From: an uncultured Eubacteriales bacterium | Lineage (GTDB): Bacteria > Bacillota > Clostridia > Peptostreptococcales > Anaerovoracaceae | Reading direction: 5' to 3' | DNA length: 13,367 bases | Assembly: GCA_902803185.1 (NCBI GenBank) | Contig: CADCOV010000161.1 | Span: 1-13,367 of the forward strand | Program-made: the position numbers and the translations under genes | Notes under the pieces: model-generated | What the model saw: only the letters and a program-made list of their open reading frames with translations | Database searches by the model: none | Told to the model about the DNA's origin: nothing | Shown: piece by piece, positions 1 through 7,795 of the stretch | Numbering within the stretch: position 1 is the first letter of the stretch | How the letters are laid out: each line of letters begins with the position of its first letter

Positions 1-124
1 AGGGGCATGGAAGGATTGAAAACAGCGAAGGGTTTTGTTGGGCAGGTATGGCATGCTTATTGCTTCATTGTACTTAAATAACTGTCTAAGAGATTGATGT
101 ATAGGGAAGGAGAGTGAGGCGCAC
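1..124. other. Upstream leader of the peptide importer operon
   Basis: This AT-richer stretch precedes dppB. Frame 1 is open from the window edge to TAA at 79-81, so it could be the tail of an upstream gene or a 24-codon ORF starting at ATG 7-9. It shows no recognisable motif and no good ribosome binding site. I found no convincing -35/-10 pair: TTGTTG at 35-40 is followed 17 bases later only by a poor TATTGC. The purine-rich run at 104-119 (AAGGAG at 107-112, GAGG at 116-119) is the ribosome binding site for the TTG start of dppB. Confidence 0.4.
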
Positions 125-1063
125 TTGCTTAACTACACGATCAAACGATTGATACAGGGTGTACTGCTCATCGTAGCGGTATCCATCGCTGTATTTCTCC
201 TTCTTCACCTGATGCCGGGCGATCCTGTGGACTCCCTGGTGGGCGAACAGACCTCCGAGGAGAAGAAGGAAGAACTGCGTGAGGAGTGGGGCCTCAACGA
301 TCCGCTGCCGGTCCAGTACTGGACCTGGGCGAAGCGGGTGCTCCACGGCGACCTCGGCAGATCCCTGAAGAGCAACCTGGACATCAGGGAGACCCTGAAG
401 ACCCGTATGCCGATCAGCCTCAAGCTCTGCGGCCTGGCCATGCTGATCCAGGTGCTGATCTCCGTGCCGCTGGGCCTTCTTGCGGCATATAAGCCGGGAG
501 GGAAATTCGACAAATTCATCATGGGCTACTCCATGGTCACCCAGGGCATCCCGACCTTCTGGGTGGGCATGGTTTTGATCCTGATCTTCGGCGTATGGCT
601 GAGGGCGCTGCCGGTGAACGGCTACGCCACCGCCAAGCACTACATCCTGCCGATCGCGGCCATGGTGCTGGGCGGCGTCTCCAGCAACATCCGTCTGACC
701 CGCAGCGAGGTGCTGGGCGTCATCCACGAGAAGTTCGTCACCACCTGCTATGCCAAGGGCCTGAACCGGAACGAGGTCATGTTCAGGCACGTGCTTCGGA
801 ACGCTTTGATCCTGATCGTCGTCACCACCTTCATGAGCCTGCCTTGGATCGTCGCCGGCGCCGTCATCATGGAGAACGTCTTCGCCATGCCGGGCATGGG
901 CGCCCTCATGACGAACGCGGTCATCGTCCAGGACTTCCCGGTGGTGCAGGCCTGCCTGCTGGTCATCTCCGCGCTGGTCGTGGTCTCCAATCTGCTCGGT
1001 GACCTTTGCTCGGCGCTGCTGGATCCGCGGATCCGCGATTCCATCTCGGGAGGTGCGATATGA
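125..1063 (+). CDS. dppB: Dipeptide/oligopeptide ABC transporter permease, DppB type
   Basis: This is an inner-membrane permease of the DppB/OppB family that forms half of the transmembrane channel of a peptide importer. The 312 residues are the usual family length. TM1 (about 10-30) is followed by an external segment with the family's PGDP motif (31-34), then hydrophobic segments near 100-121, 134-157, 172-187, 227-249 and 274-296. The cytoplasmic EAA-type loop that docks on the ATPases lies at about 206-227 (YAKGLNRNEV...). The C terminus carries the family LLDPRIR motif. TTG at 125 is chosen as the start because an in-frame TGA lies at 95-97, no other start codon falls between, and a purine-rich ribosome binding site sits at 104-119. 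The stop overlaps the ATG of dppC (ATGA), suggesting translational coupling. Family assignment is firm; the substrate is inferred from the neighbours. Confidence 0.93.
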   Translation: MLNYTIKRLIQGVLLIVAVSIAVFLLLHLMPGDPVDSLVGEQTSEEKKEELREEWGLNDPLPVQYWTWAKRVLHGDLGRSLKSNLDIRETLKTRMPISLKLCGLAMLIQVLISVPLGLLAAYKPGGKFDKFIMGYSMVTQGIPTFWVGMVLILIFGVWLRALPVNGYATAKHYILPIAAMVLGGVSSNIRLTRSEVLGVIHEKFVTTCYAKGLNRNEVMFRHVLRNALILIVVTTFMSLPWIVAGAVIMENVFAMPGMGALMTNAVIVQDFPVVQACLLVISALVVVSNLLGDLCSALLDPRIRDSISGGAI

Positions 1064-1908
1064 ATCCACTCCTCATGAAAGACAGATGGAAGAAATTCCT
1101 TCACAACAAGAGCGCGCTGATCGGCGCGATCATGATCCTGTCCCTGGTGCTCATCGCGATCTTCGACGACGTCATCGCCCCGTACGGATGGGAGTTCGGC
1201 GAGATGGTGGACCGCCTCGAGCCGATGAGCAAGGCGCACTGGTTCGGTACGGATGAGTACGGCAGAGACGTGTTCTCCCGGGTCGTCTACGGCACCGGCC
1301 TCGCGCTGAAGACCGCTCTCATGGGCGCCGCCATCGAGATGGTCCTGGGCGTGGGCCTGGGCCTCATCTCCGGCTACTTCGGCAAGTGGATCGACAGAGT
1401 CATCACCTTCATCGGCGACATGATCTGGTCCCTGCCGACCGTCATCATCGCGATGGCCATCGTCATGTTCCTGGGCAAGAGCCTGGATAACGTCATCATC
1501 GCGCTGGCCCTGGCGGGCTGGCCGCGGTACCAGCGCATCGTGAGAGCGAAGACCCTCTCCCTCAAGGATATGCCGTACACCGAGACGGGCATCGCCTTCG
1601 GCGAGAGCAAATTCGCTTTGATCACCCAGTACATCTTCCCGAACATCCTGCCGTCGATGCTGGTCATGGCGTCGATCTCCATGCCGGGATTCATCGGATC
1701 CACCACGACCCTGTCCTTCCTCGGCATGGGCGCCCAGCCGCCTTCGCCGGATTGGGGCCTTTGCATCTCCGCCAGCGCGAGCCTCATCTACGTCGCGCCT
1801 TGGCTGGCGATCTTCCCGTGCCTGGCCCTGGTGTACACCATCATCGCGTTCAGCCTGTTCGGCGAGGGCCTCAGGGACCTCCTGGATCCGCGGCTGCAGA
1901 CACTGTAA
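1060..1908 (+). CDS. dppC: Dipeptide/oligopeptide ABC transporter permease, DppC type
   Basis: This is the second permease of the peptide importer and partner of DppB. The 282-residue product has a short basic cytoplasmic N terminus, TM1 at about 17-37 and the family hallmark HWFGTDEYGRD at about 60-70. Several more membrane segments follow. The EAA-type ATPase-docking loop is at about 173-195, PSPDWG at about 228-233, and the C terminus ends in LLDPRL. The ATG at 1060 is preferred over an in-frame upstream TTG at 1006: it has a good ribosome binding site (GGGAGGT, 1048-1054), it overlaps the dppB stop, and the protein then begins at the usual family position. The upstream start would place 54 bases inside dppB and add residues without family character. 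Eleven bases separate it from dppD. Confidence 0.93.
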   Translation: MNPLLMKDRWKKFLHNKSALIGAIMILSLVLIAIFDDVIAPYGWEFGEMVDRLEPMSKAHWFGTDEYGRDVFSRVVYGTGLALKTALMGAAIEMVLGVGLGLISGYFGKWIDRVITFIGDMIWSLPTVIIAMAIVMFLGKSLDNVIIALALAGWPRYQRIVRAKTLSLKDMPYTETGIAFGESKFALITQYIFPNILPSMLVMASISMPGFIGSTTTLSFLGMGAQPPSPDWGLCISASASLIYVAPWLAIFPCLALVYTIIAFSLFGEGLRDLLDPRLQTL

Positions 1909-1919
1909 GGAGGCGGACC

Positions 1920-2897
1920 ATGGGCGAACAATTATTGAAACTCGAAAACTTGAGCATTTCCTATAAGGTCAAGGACGGCTACCTCTCCGCGGTCAAGGAC
2001 ATCAACCTGACCCTGGACCGGGGCGAGATCCTGGCCATCGTCGGCGAGTCCGGCTGCGGCAAGTCCACCATCGCCCACGCGATCATGCGGCTCCTGCCGG
2101 ACCACAACGAGATCGTGGAGGGCAAGATCATCTTCCGCGGGGAGGACCTGCAGGAGAAGAGCGAGGAGGAGCTGGTGAAGATCAGGGGCCGGGACATCGG
2201 CATGATCTTCCAGAACCCGCTGGACTCCCTGGATCCGGTCTACACCTCCGCCTTCCAGGTGGGGGAGGCCATCCGCCTGGACAACAAGAGCAAGAAGCAG
2301 GCCTACGACGAGACCCTGAGCCTGTTCCGGGACGTCCGGCTGCCGGACCCGGAGCGCCAGATGAAGCGGTTCCCGCACGAGCTCTCCGGCGGCATGCGGC
2401 AGAGGGTCATGATCGCGATGATGCTCTCCCGCAATCCGGAGCTTCTGATCGCGGACGAGCCGACCACGGCGCTGGATGTGACCATCGAGTCCCAGATCAT
2501 GGACATCGTCGTCGACCTGAAGAACCAGTACAACACCGCGGTGCTCCTGATCACCCACAACTTCGGCCTGGTGGCCGAGGTGGCGGACCGGGTGGCGGTC
2601 ATGTACGCCGGCACCCTGATGGAGGAGGGCGACGTGTTCGAGGTCTTCGACGCGCCGAAGCATCCTTACACCAGGCTGCTGATGCAGGCTTTGCCGCGGA
2701 AGACCAAGGAGGAGGGCCTCCTGCAGACCATCGAGGGCAGCGTGCCGAGGCTGATCGACGCCAAGCCGGGATGCCGGTTCGCGAACCGGTGCCCGTACGC
2801 GATGGAGATCTGCAAGACGGTCGACCCGCCTAAGATCGACGCCGGCGGCACCCACGTGTATTACTGCCACGCAGGAGAGGAGGGGGACCATGAGTGA
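1920..2897 (+). CDS. dppD: Peptide ABC transporter ATP-binding protein, DppD type
   Basis: This is one of the two cytoplasmic ATPases that drive peptide import through DppBC. The 325-residue product has every nucleotide-binding motif intact: Walker A GESGCGKST (42-50), Q-loop at Q98, signature LSGGMRQ (155-161), Walker B LLIADEP (175-181) and H-loop H213. The C-terminal oligopeptide-transporter extension carries HPYTRLL (248-254) and cysteines 285, 291, 298 and 316. Family members with this cysteine set have been seen to bind an iron-sulfur cluster, so one is possible here but not demonstrated. ATG 1920 follows an AGGAGG site at 1908-1913. An in-frame start at 1752 inside dppC is unlikely because its added residues look like a dppC frame shadow. 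The 3' end overlaps dppF by 8 bases. Confidence 0.94.
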   Translation: MGEQLLKLENLSISYKVKDGYLSAVKDINLTLDRGEILAIVGESGCGKSTIAHAIMRLLPDHNEIVEGKIIFRGEDLQEKSEEELVKIRGRDIGMIFQNPLDSLDPVYTSAFQVGEAIRLDNKSKKQAYDETLSLFRDVRLPDPERQMKRFPHELSGGMRQRVMIAMMLSRNPELLIADEPTTALDVTIESQIMDIVVDLKNQYNTAVLLITHNFGLVAEVADRVAVMYAGTLMEEGDVFEVFDAPKHPYTRLLMQALPRKTKEEGLLQTIEGSVPRLIDAKPGCRFANRCPYAMEICKTVDPPKIDAGGTHVYYCHAGEEGDHE

Positions 2898-3867
2898 ACC
2901 TGTCATCGAGGTAAAGGGCGTCAAAAAATATTTTGAGAGCCACACCGGTTTCCTCGGCCTGCAGAAACAATACATCCACGCCATCGACGACGTGGACATC
3001 ACAGTAAACAAAGGCGAGATCGTCGGCCTGGTGGGCGAGTCCGGTTCCGGCAAGACCACCCTGGCGAGGCTGATCCTGCAGCTGACCTCCCGCACCGGCG
3101 GCGAGATCTCGATCTCCGGCAAGGAGATCTCCAAGATCCACGGCCGGGAGCTCAAGGAGCTGCGCCGCAAGATCGCCGTCGTCTTCCAGGATCCGGCGGG
3201 CAACCTGAACCCGCGCCACTCGGTGGGACGCTCCATCATGCGGCCGCTGGTCATCCACGGCATGCCGCGGAAGGAGGCCTACGAGAAGGCCCTCCACGCG
3301 CTGGACCTGGTCAAGATCGACAGCCATTACATGGACACCTATCCGGCCAAGCTTTCGGGCGGCCAGCAGCAGCGCATCGCCATCGCCCGGGCCCTGGTCA
3401 TGGAGCCGGAGGTCATGATCCTGGACGAGCCGACCAGCGCCCTGGACATCTCGGTCCAGGCCCAGGTGCTGAACCTCCTGATCGAGCTGCAGCAGAAGAT
3501 GAACCTGACGTACCTGATCATCACCCACGATCTGAACGTCATCAACTACATCTGCGACCGGGTCTTTGTCATGTACCTCGGCAAGATCGTCGAGTACGGC
3601 AGGACGAAGGACATCATCAAGGCGCCGGTGCACCCGTACACCAGGGGCCTGATGGCGGCCTCCCCGGTGCTGGACCCGCACCACAGGGAGAAGAACGCGG
3701 AGCGGCTCACCGGCGATCCGGGAAGCCTGATCCACGTGGAGCCGGGATGCCGGTTCGCACCGCGGTGCCCGTACGCCACGGACATCTGCCGCAAGGAGGT
3801 CCCTCCGATGGAGGAACTGGAAAACGGTCATTGCGTCGCGTGCTATCACAAGCGCGGCGAACGATAG
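2890..3867 (+). CDS. dppF: Peptide ABC transporter ATP-binding protein, DppF type
   Basis: This is the second ATPase of the importer, expected to pair with DppD as a heterodimer under the DppBC channel. The 325 residues include Walker A GESGSGKTT (49-57), Q-loop Q100, signature LSGGQQQ (155-161), Walker B VMILDEP (175-181) and H-loop H213. The C-terminal extension contains HPYTRGL and cysteines 287, 293, 300, 315 and 318. Residues 21-28, before the first strand of the ATPase core, form the short insertion typical of DppF/OppF proteins (FLGLQKQY). The start at 2890 lies inside the end of dppD behind GAGGAGGGGG, so translation is probably coupled. DppD and DppF are clearly paralogous, sharing a 19-base identical DNA stretch over the PGCRFA motif. 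Confidence 0.94.
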   Translation: MSEPVIEVKGVKKYFESHTGFLGLQKQYIHAIDDVDITVNKGEIVGLVGESGSGKTTLARLILQLTSRTGGEISISGKEISKIHGRELKELRRKIAVVFQDPAGNLNPRHSVGRSIMRPLVIHGMPRKEAYEKALHALDLVKIDSHYMDTYPAKLSGGQQQRIAIARALVMEPEVMILDEPTSALDISVQAQVLNLLIELQQKMNLTYLIITHDLNVINYICDRVFVMYLGKIVEYGRTKDIIKAPVHPYTRGLMAASPVLDPHHREKNAERLTGDPGSLIHVEPGCRFAPRCPYATDICRKEVPPMEELENGHCVACYHKRGER

Positions 3868-3903
3868 ACGTGTGAAGTTATTATTGCAAGTTAGGAGGAC
3901 GAA

Positions 3904-5505
3904 ATGAAAAAGAAAAGTTTAGTAGTTTTGTTAGCTCTCCTCATGGTGCTCACCACCACCCTCGCCGGCTGCGGCGGAGGTGGCTCGAGCAGCGGCGGCG
4001 GCGAAAGCAGCACACCGGCTGAGGAGCCAGCGGAAGGCGGCGAGGTCCGCGAAGTGCTCAACATCGGCGAATACGATGAAGAGTGGGTCGGCGCCGACCT
4101 GAACCAGGGCGACACCTTCTACGATCTGCAGATGATGATCGCGGAGCCTTTGTTCCTGTTCAACCACGATACCGGTGAGCTGGAGGCCTGTCTGGCTGAG
4201 GCACCGGAATTCAACGAAGACGGTTCCGTCATGACCTTCACGGTCCCTGAGGGCCGCAAGTTCGCCAGCGGCGCCGATCTGGACGCCGGCGACGTCAAAG
4301 CATCCCTGGAGCACGCGATCGCGGACTCCCCGATGAACGACACCTTCTGCATCATCAAGGACATCCAGGTGGACGGCAACAAGGTCACCGTGACCTCCGA
4401 GAGCTATTCCACCGCGCTCCTGATCCTGCTGGTATCCCCGTTCTTCTGCGTCATCGACAGCGACCAGCTGGCCACGATGTCCAACGAAGATCTGCTGTGG
4501 GGCGCTCAGCCTTACGGCCCGTACTACATCGACAGCTATGCCGAGGGCAGCGGCGTCGTCCTGAAGAGAAACGACGGCTTCAAGACCCTGAACAAGATCC
4601 TGGAGAACAAGGAAGCCGCCAACATCCCTGAGATCCACGTCACCTGGTACTCCGATGAGTTCGCGATGATCTCCGCCTACCAGTCCGGCGAGCTGGATTT
4701 CCTCATCGGCATCACCGAGGATTCCCTGAACGCGCTGGCCAACCAGCCGGGCGTCGTGGTCAACTCCACGCTCCCTCCGATGGTCAGAAACGTCCAGATG
4801 AACGCCAACAGCGAGTTCCTGAAGGATAAGAGAGTCCGTACCGCCATCTCCATGCTGATCAACCGCGACGAGATCGTGGCGGCCTTCGGCGGCGAGGAGT
4901 GCTGCACCAAGACCTACTGCTACATCACCTCCAACGTCATGTTCTACACCCCGGAAGTCGGCGACTACTACAAAGAGAACTACTCCGACAATCCGGAGAA
5001 GGCCATGGAACTCCTGAAGGAAGCCGGTTGGGAAGACACCGACGGCGACGGCATGCTGGATAAGGACGGCAAGAAGATGACCCTCACCTTCAACACCGCC
5101 TCCGGCAAGAACGAGACCGCTGCTCTGACCATCCAGCAGCAGCTCCGCAAGGCGGGCCTCGACGTCAACGTCGTGACCACCACCGAGACCACCGCCCTGG
5201 CCCAGGCCGGCGAGTACGATCTGACCATGTGCAACTACTGGTGGAGCGAGCCGGCGAGATATCTCCACGGCATGTTCAAGGATCACAACTGCTTCGATGA
5301 GACCGAATACAACGAGCTGCTGAAGCAGATCGAGACCATCACCGACAACGAGAAGCGTTTCGAGCTGGTCGCTGAGGCGCAGAAGATGCTGATGGACGAG
5401 CAGGTCGTCATCCCGCTCTACACCACCAGCTACATGAAGATCTACGACGAGAGCCTGAACCCGATCTTCATCGTCGACGGTATGTTCCTGAATGACTGCA
5501 AATAG
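3904..5505 (+). CDS. dppA: Peptide-binding lipoprotein of the ABC importer (SBP family 5)
   Basis: This is the extracellular, membrane-anchored peptide receptor that delivers substrate to DppBCDF. The 533-residue precursor has a lipoprotein signal: a Lys-rich start, a hydrophobic core and lipobox LAGC with the lipidated cysteine at 23. A Gly/Ser/Glu linker to about residue 47 follows. The mature part is a typical cluster-C/family-5 binding protein, with the early 'AEPLF...' strand and the GWEDTDGDGMLDKDGK loop at about 375-390, a DxDxDG segment common in this family. ATG 3904 follows AGGAGG at 3893-3898. It lies 36 bases after dppF and is followed by a terminator. The symbol follows Escherichia coli usage, where dppA is the binding protein; in Bacillus subtilis the same symbol is used for the M55 peptidase. 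Ligand specificity cannot be read from sequence. Confidence 0.9.
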   Translation: MKKKSLVVLLALLMVLTTTLAGCGGGGSSSGGGESSTPAEEPAEGGEVREVLNIGEYDEEWVGADLNQGDTFYDLQMMIAEPLFLFNHDTGELEACLAEAPEFNEDGSVMTFTVPEGRKFASGADLDAGDVKASLEHAIADSPMNDTFCIIKDIQVDGNKVTVTSESYSTALLILLVSPFFCVIDSDQLATMSNEDLLWGAQPYGPYYIDSYAEGSGVVLKRNDGFKTLNKILENKEAANIPEIHVTWYSDEFAMISAYQSGELDFLIGITEDSLNALANQPGVVVNSTLPPMVRNVQMNANSEFLKDKRVRTAISMLINRDEIVAAFGGEECCTKTYCYITSNVMFYTPEVGDYYKENYSDNPEKAMELLKEAGWEDTDGDGMLDKDGKKMTLTFNTASGKNETAALTIQQQLRKAGLDVNVVTTTETTALAQAGEYDLTMCNYWWSEPARYLHGMFKDHNCFDETEYNELLKQIETITDNEKRFELVAEAQKMLMDEQVVIPLYTTSYMKIYDESLNPIFIVDGMFLNDCK

Positions 5506-5511
5506 CATGTA

Positions 5512-5520
5512 TGGTATAAT
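5512..5520 (+). promoter_or_regulatory. Possible extended -10 promoter for the hydrolase genes
   Basis: TGGTATAAT is a perfect extended -10 element (TGnTATAAT), starting seven bases after the binding-protein stop codon. No good -35 is present at 16-18 bases upstream, as expected for extended -10 promoters. Initiation would fall near 5527, inside the left arm of the overlapping hairpin. Such transcripts would lack most of that arm and escape the terminator. The match could be fortuitous. Confidence 0.4.
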
Positions 5521-5546
5521 AGTGCAGGGGTCATCCCCTGCACTAT
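5519..5546 (+). terminator. Rho-independent-type terminator after the binding-protein gene
   Basis: A perfect 12-bp inverted repeat (arms 5519-5530 and 5535-5546, loop TCAT) is followed by TTCTTTG, a short T-rich tail. It starts 13 bases after the lipoprotein gene stop. It probably ends or attenuates the importer transcript, so that the hydrolase genes downstream receive less read-through than the transporter genes. Confidence 0.75.
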
Positions 5547-5549
5547 TTC

Positions 5550-5561
5550 TTTGCCGGCAAA
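5550..5561. promoter_or_regulatory. 12-bp palindrome in the leader of the hydrolase genes
   Basis: TTTGCCGGCAAA is a perfect 12-bp palindrome three bases past the terminator hairpin and about 40 bases before the M55 gene. It would lie at about +23 if transcription starts from the extended -10 element upstream, a suitable place for an operator. No regulator is encoded nearby, and the role is a guess from symmetry and position only. Confidence 0.25.
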
Positions 5562-5601
5562 CCCGATGAAGGGCCCGGAAACGTGAGAAAGAGGAGAGAA
5601 A

Positions 5602-6399
5602 ATGAGGGTATTTATCAGTGCGGACATCGAGGGCATCGCGACGACGACCCTTTGGGATCAGTGCTCCAAGGGGCAGATCGGCTATGCCGAGGCCAGCGAC
5701 GAGATGACGAAGGAGGTCGTGGCGGCCTGCGAGGGCGCCATCGCCGCCGGTGCGGACTACATCAGAGTGAAGGATGCCCACGGCTCGGGGACCAACATCG
5801 ACCCGCAGCAGCTGCCGGAGTGCGTGGAGCTCACCAGGAGCAGCTGCGGTTCTCCGTGGAGCATGGTCTACGGCATCACCGACGGCTTCGACGCGGCGTT
5901 GTTCATCGGCTACCACGCGGCGGCGGGCAGGGAGGGGAATCCTCTGTCCCACACCGAGACGAAATCCACGGTCTACGTCAAGCTGAACGGAGAGAAGTGC
6001 TCCGAGTTCACGCTCTTCAGCTACGCGGCCGCCATGGCGGGCGTGCCGAGCGTGCTGGTCACCGGCGACCAGATGCTCTGCGACGATGTGGCGGACAGCA
6101 GGCCGGCGCTCATCGCCCTGCCGGTCAAGAGAGGCTATGGGGGGAGCACCACGTCCCTGCAGCCGAAGAAGGCCCAGAAACTGATCCGGGAGGCGGCGGA
6201 GAAGGCCCTTCGCCAGGACTTCGCCGGCAAGGTGGTGGAGCTGCCGAAGCACTTCACCTTTGAGATCTGCTACAAAGAGCACACCCAGGCGGCCCGGGCG
6301 TCCTTCTTCCCGGGATTCAAAAAGATCGGCGACAACACGGTCCTGATGGAGACCGACGACTTCTACGAGGTCATGAGAGCCGTGGTCTGGGTGCTTTGA
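5602..6399 (+). CDS. M55 family D-aminopeptidase (DppA-like zinc peptidase)
   Basis: This is a zinc-dependent peptidase of family M55. Its characterised member, Bacillus subtilis DppA, removes N-terminal D-amino acids such as D-Ala from short peptides and forms a large ring-shaped oligomer. The 265 residues are close to the family length. The metal ligands are visible in order: Asp8 and Glu10 in SADIEG, His60 in DAHG, His105 in GYHA and Glu135 in SEFT. His117 is the likely catalytic histidine. There is no signal peptide, so it should act in the cytoplasm. ATG 5602 has AGAGGAG just upstream. An overlapping start at 5583 in another frame encodes only an arginine-rich shadow. The gene follows the peptide importer and precedes two further D-peptide hydrolases. 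An alternative nickname is D-aminopeptidase dppA, avoided here to prevent a clash with the binding-protein name. Confidence 0.92.
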   Translation: MRVFISADIEGIATTTLWDQCSKGQIGYAEASDEMTKEVVAACEGAIAAGADYIRVKDAHGSGTNIDPQQLPECVELTRSSCGSPWSMVYGITDGFDAALFIGYHAAAGREGNPLSHTETKSTVYVKLNGEKCSEFTLFSYAAAMAGVPSVLVTGDQMLCDDVADSRPALIALPVKRGYGGSTTSLQPKKAQKLIREAAEKALRQDFAGKVVELPKHFTFEICYKEHTQAARASFFPGFKKIGDNTVLMETDDFYEVMRAVVWVL

Positions 6400-6421
6400 G
6401 ATAGAGAAAGGGAGGACGAAA

Positions 6422-7795
6422 ATGACATTGTTGATCAAGAACGGCCGCCTCATCGATCCCGCGAACGGGGTGGACGCGAAGCTGAACCTTTTGCTGGAGG
6501 ACGGGAAGATCGCCCTGGTGACCAGAGAGGAACCGGAGGCGGACGAGGTGGTGGATGCCGCCGGCAAGGTGGTCGCGCCGGGCTTCATCGATATCCACAT
6601 GCACGAGGACAAGGTGCTGGCGGACGGCCACCTCGACAAGGAAGAGGATACGGCGATCTTCAACTGCATGCTCCGCATGGGCGTCACCACGGTGCTGGCG
6701 GGCAACTGCGGCGAGAACACCTACGATCCGGCGGATTTCTTGGACCTGGTGGACCGGGAAGGGGCGGCGGTGAACGTGGCGATGCTGGCGGGACACGGCT
6801 TTGCCCGGTTCGCCATCGGCCACGGGGACCGGTACACCCATCTGACGGAGGAGGAGCGGGTCCGGCTGAACGAGCGGCTGCAGAAGTCCCTGGACGAGGG
6901 CTGCTTCGGCATCTCCTACGGGATCCGCTACGATCCGGGCCTGGACGAGAGGGAACTTCGGGAGACTGCGGCCCTCTGCCTGAAGGGCGACAAGCTCATC
7001 GCGGCCCACGTGAGGAGCGACCACGAGGAGGTCTTTGACGCGATCCACGAGTTCCTCGGCGCCGCGGCGGAGCTGGGGGTGGACACGGAGGTCTCCCACA
7101 TCGGCTCCATGGCGGGCTTCGGCCAGATGGAGCGGTTCCTCGCCATCGTGGACGAATACCGGATGAACGGCCTCAGGGTCGCCTGCGACTGCTATCCGTA
7201 CTACGCCTACTGCACCAACATCGGTTCCGCCACCTTCGACGAGGGGTTCAAGGCCCGCTACGGCTGCGACTACAGCGTGATCGAGCCGTGCAGCGGCAGG
7301 TTCAAGGGACAGCGCCTGAATGACGAGAGCTTCGAAGCACTGCGCCGGGAGGACCCGGAATGCCTCTGCGTCTGCTACCTGATGGCGGAAGAGGACGTGG
7401 ACATGGCTTTGGCGGATCCTGCCGGCATGGTGGGAAGCGACGGCATCATGAACCACGGCGAGGGGCATCCGCGGGCGGCGGGCGCCTTCCCGAGGGTCTA
7501 TGCGCAGTTCGTCAGGACCGGCAAGCTCTCCCTCTATGAGGCGGTGGCCAAGATGACCGCCATGCCGGCGGAGAAGCTGGGCCTCGCTTCCAAGGGCAGG
7601 CTGAACGTAGGCGCGGACGCGGACATCGTGATCTTTGATCCGGAGAAGATCGCGGACGGCGCCTGGTTCGACCATCCGGTCACGCCGCCGACGGGGATCG
7701 ACCGGGTCTACATCGGCGGACAGCTGGCCGCGCAGGACTGCCGGATCATCCGGGACAGCCTGGGCAGGGCCCTGAGAAAGGAGAGCGGAAAATGA
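6422..7795 (+). CDS. D-aminoacylase / N-acyl-D-amino-acid deacylase family amidohydrolase
   Basis: This is a metal-dependent amidohydrolase that most resembles enzymes removing acyl groups from, or cleaving dipeptides at, D-amino acids. The 457-residue protein has the N-terminal beta-sandwich strand set, then PGFIDIHMHED with His59 and His61. Cys96 in AGNCG is the bridging metal ligand typical of D-aminoacylases. Further ligands are His196 (AHVRSD) and His226 (SHIGSM), and catalytic Asp340 lies in GSDG. The family hallmark HPRAAGAFPRV is at about 349-359. The C terminus closes the sandwich (GADADIVIFDPEKI). ATG 6422 follows GGAGGA at 6411-6416, 22 bases after the M55 gene, and the stop overlaps the next ATG. 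Context suggests D-Glu- or D-Ala-containing murein fragments as substrates, which is inference. Dihydroorotase or dipeptidase annotations are less likely given Cys96 and the HPR motif. Confidence 0.88.
   Translation: MTLLIKNGRLIDPANGVDAKLNLLLEDGKIALVTREEPEADEVVDAAGKVVAPGFIDIHMHEDKVLADGHLDKEEDTAIFNCMLRMGVTTVLAGNCGENTYDPADFLDLVDREGAAVNVAMLAGHGFARFAIGHGDRYTHLTEEERVRLNERLQKSLDEGCFGISYGIRYDPGLDERELRETAALCLKGDKLIAAHVRSDHEEVFDAIHEFLGAAAELGVDTEVSHIGSMAGFGQMERFLAIVDEYRMNGLRVACDCYPYYAYCTNIGSATFDEGFKARYGCDYSVIEPCSGRFKGQRLNDESFEALRREDPECLCVCYLMAEEDVDMALADPAGMVGSDGIMNHGEGHPRAAGAFPRVYAQFVRTGKLSLYEAVAKMTAMPAEKLGLASKGRLNVGADADIVIFDPEKIADGAWFDHPVTPPTGIDRVYIGGQLAAQDCRIIRDSLGRALRKESGK

Noticed and set aside
7..81. 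A 24-codon ORF upstream of dppB as a leader peptide
   Set aside because: The frame is open to the window edge, has no clear ribosome binding site and shows no run of regulatory codons. It could equally be the end of an upstream gene.
1006..1059. Longer dppC starting at TTG 1006
   Set aside because: The added residues lie inside dppB in another frame and lack family character. ATG 1060 has a good ribosome binding site and the coupled ATGA overlap.
2764..3760. Repeated DNA between dppD and dppF as a recombination element
   Set aside because: The shared stretches encode the conserved PGCRF...RCPYA motif of paralogous ATPases, so common ancestry with strong constraint explains them.
3931..6720. 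A 929-codon open frame on the minus strand, plus others of 300-490 codons antisense to nearly every gene
   Set aside because: They mirror well-identified + strand genes. They arise because these GC-rich genes rarely use codons such as TTA, CTA and TCA, which read as stops on the other strand. Their translations are His/Asp/Arg/Val-rich with no family motif, and one spans two unrelated genes and a terminator.
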